This document shows positions 61,529-64,000 of a DNA stretch of 64,000 nucleotides, one piece after another; position 1 is the first letter of the stretch, and every line of letters begins with the position of its first letter. The notes under the pieces are model-generated. The model was given only the letters and a program-made list of their open reading frames with translations. It did not search any database and had not been told where the DNA came from. The stretch spans positions 1-64,000 of the forward strand of contig JAADVB010000041.1 of the NCBI GenBank assembly GCA_023334545.1, written 5' to 3'. Position numbers and translations under genes: made by a program. This stretch comes from Salisapilia sapeloensis. Its lineage: Eukaryota > Oomycota > Peronosporomycetes > Peronosporales > Salisapiliaceae.

Positions 61529-64000
61529 TTATTCATTTTGCAAGAATCGAGGTTCAAATCCGAATGTCTTACTATCTTGCTGGTCCTGGAAAGGTATCAT
61601 ACGAGCAAGTCGGTGCGTGAGTTGACTTGCTAGCGATCGAGTTGCCATCGCTTTCTCCACAAAAGCATCTAATGCCGTTCGTTCGTTTGCGTCCTTTAAT
61701 TCATCTTTTACGTTCAGCTTACTGAGCCACGACAATCGCTTTGTAAGCTCACCACTCTTCGCTTCTGGTTGGTCGCTCGACTTTAAATGAAGTAGCTCGT
61801 TTAGCTGGATCATCTGGTCGTTCAGACTTGACAGCTCAAATGTTGATTTTTCGTTGAAGAGATGGACGAGTGTCAACCCAGCGACGTAGACACCGTCCCC
61901 GTAGTAGAGAGAGATCTTGCTGTCATTTGTAATTACAAATTCGAGCACTGCCCAGAGTTGTCCGAAGAGTATGGTATGGGAAGAGTTAAAGCTGGAGAGA
62001 GACGAGTTCTCAAGTACTGATTGAATCGTTGAGAGTGCCTCTGGTACCAAGTCGGAAGCGCATGTAGGAAGAAATGAGTCGTACAGGAGTATCTGACTTT
62101 CCTATTAACAACTTTATCAGACAAGTAAGATACATAAGAATAGTTTGAATCTACCATCAAATCGTGAAGGAGGAAGAGAAATGTGAGAGTGTTTCCAAGC
62201 TCACGCAATGTTTGAAGTACATGCGTACGAAGCTCGGTGGACTTAAACACATCCTGATAGGTCTCTTGCATCTTTAAAAAGTCTACCCATAGATAGTGAA
62301 TAAAGTTCCTGGCATATTAAATTATGTAGATTACCTTGGTACTGGCTCTTGATAGTAGGCACTTGAAACGCCTTAATGGAGAAAGCAATGGACGGTAAGC
62401 TTTGTGCTAGATCTTGCTGGATCTAGTAGTACGTGTAAATACATCATATCCATTTATTAGCTGATAAGAATTGATCTTACTTTTGTCGTAATGTAGCATG
62501 TACAGTCTTTTACGAGAGCTTCTATGTCCGACGGTGAAAGCAGCTCTAAGATACTTGCTATATGATCCAGCCTATTTGGGTATCAGTATTGAATACAAAA
62601 GTTATCGAATAGGTCTTCATTAAACACAGATACATGCCTGAAATCCCCACGACCACTCTTGTTAATATACTCGCCAACTTTCCGCCATTGGTTACGTAAG
62701 CATCCTTCGTTTATGCCTTCAATTCCTCTGTTCATTGCCATCCTTTTCCTCATTGTACTCATGCGACGGTGATTAATCGGAAACTTGCCGATTTGACCAG
62801 GAAGAGTGCGTAATAAATATCGCTTGTGCTTCCACTCGATAGCAAAGTTTGGAAACAAGTCCGTGAGGAGGCTTTGCACTACAATTGTTTTAATGTACGT
62901 TGTTTTATCATACCAAACGCTATCGTTTGGCGAAGTATCCTGAGATAGCTTATGATCGGCTAAAAACCGGTTGTACATTGTGTAAAACGAATCAAAATTT
63001 AGCATCGGTAGCCCTCTTTCGATCGCAGAAAGCGTTTGAGATATGACTTTACGCTGCTTTATAGCAGCAACAAAGTATGTTGAATCACTCGAAGCAGTCT
63101 TCTTTAGCCAAGCGGTCATATCCGTATGCAGTTTGTGCATAAAGTATTCGGCTACCTTGTCTGGGATGTACGACTTATCATGAAATGGACCAAATGTCAG
63201 CTTTGTAATCATCTTCTTTAGCCTTTCAAGCGATGGAGGTTGTACAGACATTGTATGTCCCTGTATATTCTTTTCTCGGTTGGATTGTTCAGATGCATTA
63301 AGAACACGGGTTAAAGATGATAAGAGGCTTCCGTTAGAGTCGAGACTCTTCTTTCCGCATTCGACTTTGTACCAGTAGTAAATGTCTTCCACAAGCTCAC
63401 TTAATGTATGACGCAGTGCGAAATCTGCTTCAGCTTGCACCTCATCCGCCAGGTATTTCACTTGAAACACTTCTAGTGATTGATGTAGCGCATCCAAATA
63501 GATACTGAAGACCGCAATAGGATCTTGAAAGTGGTTAGTCTTTCGATGGACGGATAGCAAATTCCATGGGATGGAATGAACAAGTGAATAGCGGGAGGTT
63601 CGGGACTTTGTACTTTGATCGAGAGATTCTCGAAACCAAAGCATAGAGCAATCGCCGAGAGATTGAACACACTGATCAAACTGTAGCAAGTGGCTAAATG
63701 AAGTTACTTCACGACCAAACGATAGCAGAGGCTCGAGATCCGCTCTATGCAATATTGAGCTTATGCAGTATACGCACTATAAGTTTATTTTACGTACGTT
63801 GTTAGTTGCTCGGTAGAGAAAGATTTAAAGAAAGAGTTTGACTTGGCAGGCGTTTGTCGTATGACTGCGTCAATGAGCATCTGAATCATTTCTAGTTGGC
63901 AAATAGAAGGGCTGGCAGACCGATCTAGGATTTCTGGAAACACACGCCTCTTTCTTGCTTTCGTAAAGTCATCTACGACAAAGTTTGGGTCCTTCCAATC
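61529..64000 (-). CDS. CYFIP/Sra-1/PIR121-like WAVE-complex subunit (partial)
   Basis: The 3' part of a large gene; the 5' end lies beyond the right edge. Exons in this window: 63798-64000, 62638-63744, 62481-62571, 62335-62422, 62155-62282 and 61529-62101, giving 729 residues in phase. Family landmarks are SIPWNLL, FQVKYLADEVQAEADFALRH with VEDIYYWYKVECG, TELRTHVLQTLRELGNTLTF, and YYGDGVYVAGLTLVHLF near the end. CYFIP is the Rac1-binding subunit of the SCAR/WAVE complex that activates Arp2/3. The exon ending at 62638 seems to use a GC donor (AG|GCATGT), the only non-GT site I needed. Some divergence from animal sequences is evident but the order of landmarks is kept. Confidence 0.85.

Overview
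The window is nuclear DNA of a compact eukaryote, most likely an oomycete and perhaps an Albugo-like (white rust) one; the genus is inference. The evidence is mixed. Intergenic spacers are short and AT-rich. Introns are mostly about 50-65 nt with GT...AG ends. The gene set includes oomycete-style secreted Cys-rich proteins, 28-residue ankyrin repeats, a kinase-PP2C fusion, and two flagellar kinesin classes expected in an organism with zoospores. Exon joins below were worked out by hand from reading-frame phase, splice sites and family motifs.

Layout: 0.7-2.5 kb (-) secreted LRR protein; 3.6-5.4 (-) ankyrin-repeat protein; 5.6-6.8 (-) D-cysteine desulfhydrase-like PLP enzyme; 7.0-8.0 (-) GPI-type EGF-like surface protein; 8.5-9.5 (+) ATP23-type metalloprotease in six exons; 9.7-11.2 (-) secreted Cys-rich protein; 12.7-16.4 (-) kinase-PP2C fusion; 16.6-18.8 (+) M13 metallopeptidase; 19.2-22.9 (+) kinesin-2 and 23.0-25.4 (-) kinesin-9, tail to tail; 25.7-26.9 (+) eIF3m; 27.1-29.0 (+) disordered unknown; 29.1-30.6 (-) PIG-U; 30.9-31.8 (+) OMS1-like methyltransferase; 32.5-32.8 (+) roadblock dynein light chain; 32.9-34.7 (-) MCM-binding protein; 35.0-35.3 (+) small basic protein; 35.7-36.8 (-) peroxisomal-MFE-like SDR.

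From 36.8 to 48.3 kb no intact gene is visible. Most of it (38.5-48.3) is a decayed, roughly 10-kb copy of a giant DUF3638/DUF3645-type protein with many stops and frameshifts. After it come a TPR protein (-), DNA polymerase alpha catalytic subunit (+), NOL6/UTP22 (+), three clustered UBC6/UBE2J-type E2 enzymes (two on -, one on +), and the 3' part of a CYFIP/Sra-1/PIR121 gene (-) that runs off the right edge.

The genes do not form one pathway. Local themes are: surface/secreted proteins on the left, flagellar motors in the middle, DNA replication (MCMBP, POLA1), ribosome biogenesis and translation (NOL6, eIF3m), and ER-associated ubiquitination next to actin regulation on the right. The best candidates for new biology are the E2 cluster, where only one copy keeps a tail anchor and another has changed its TPN motif, and the kinase-PP2C fusion with an HGD catalytic loop.
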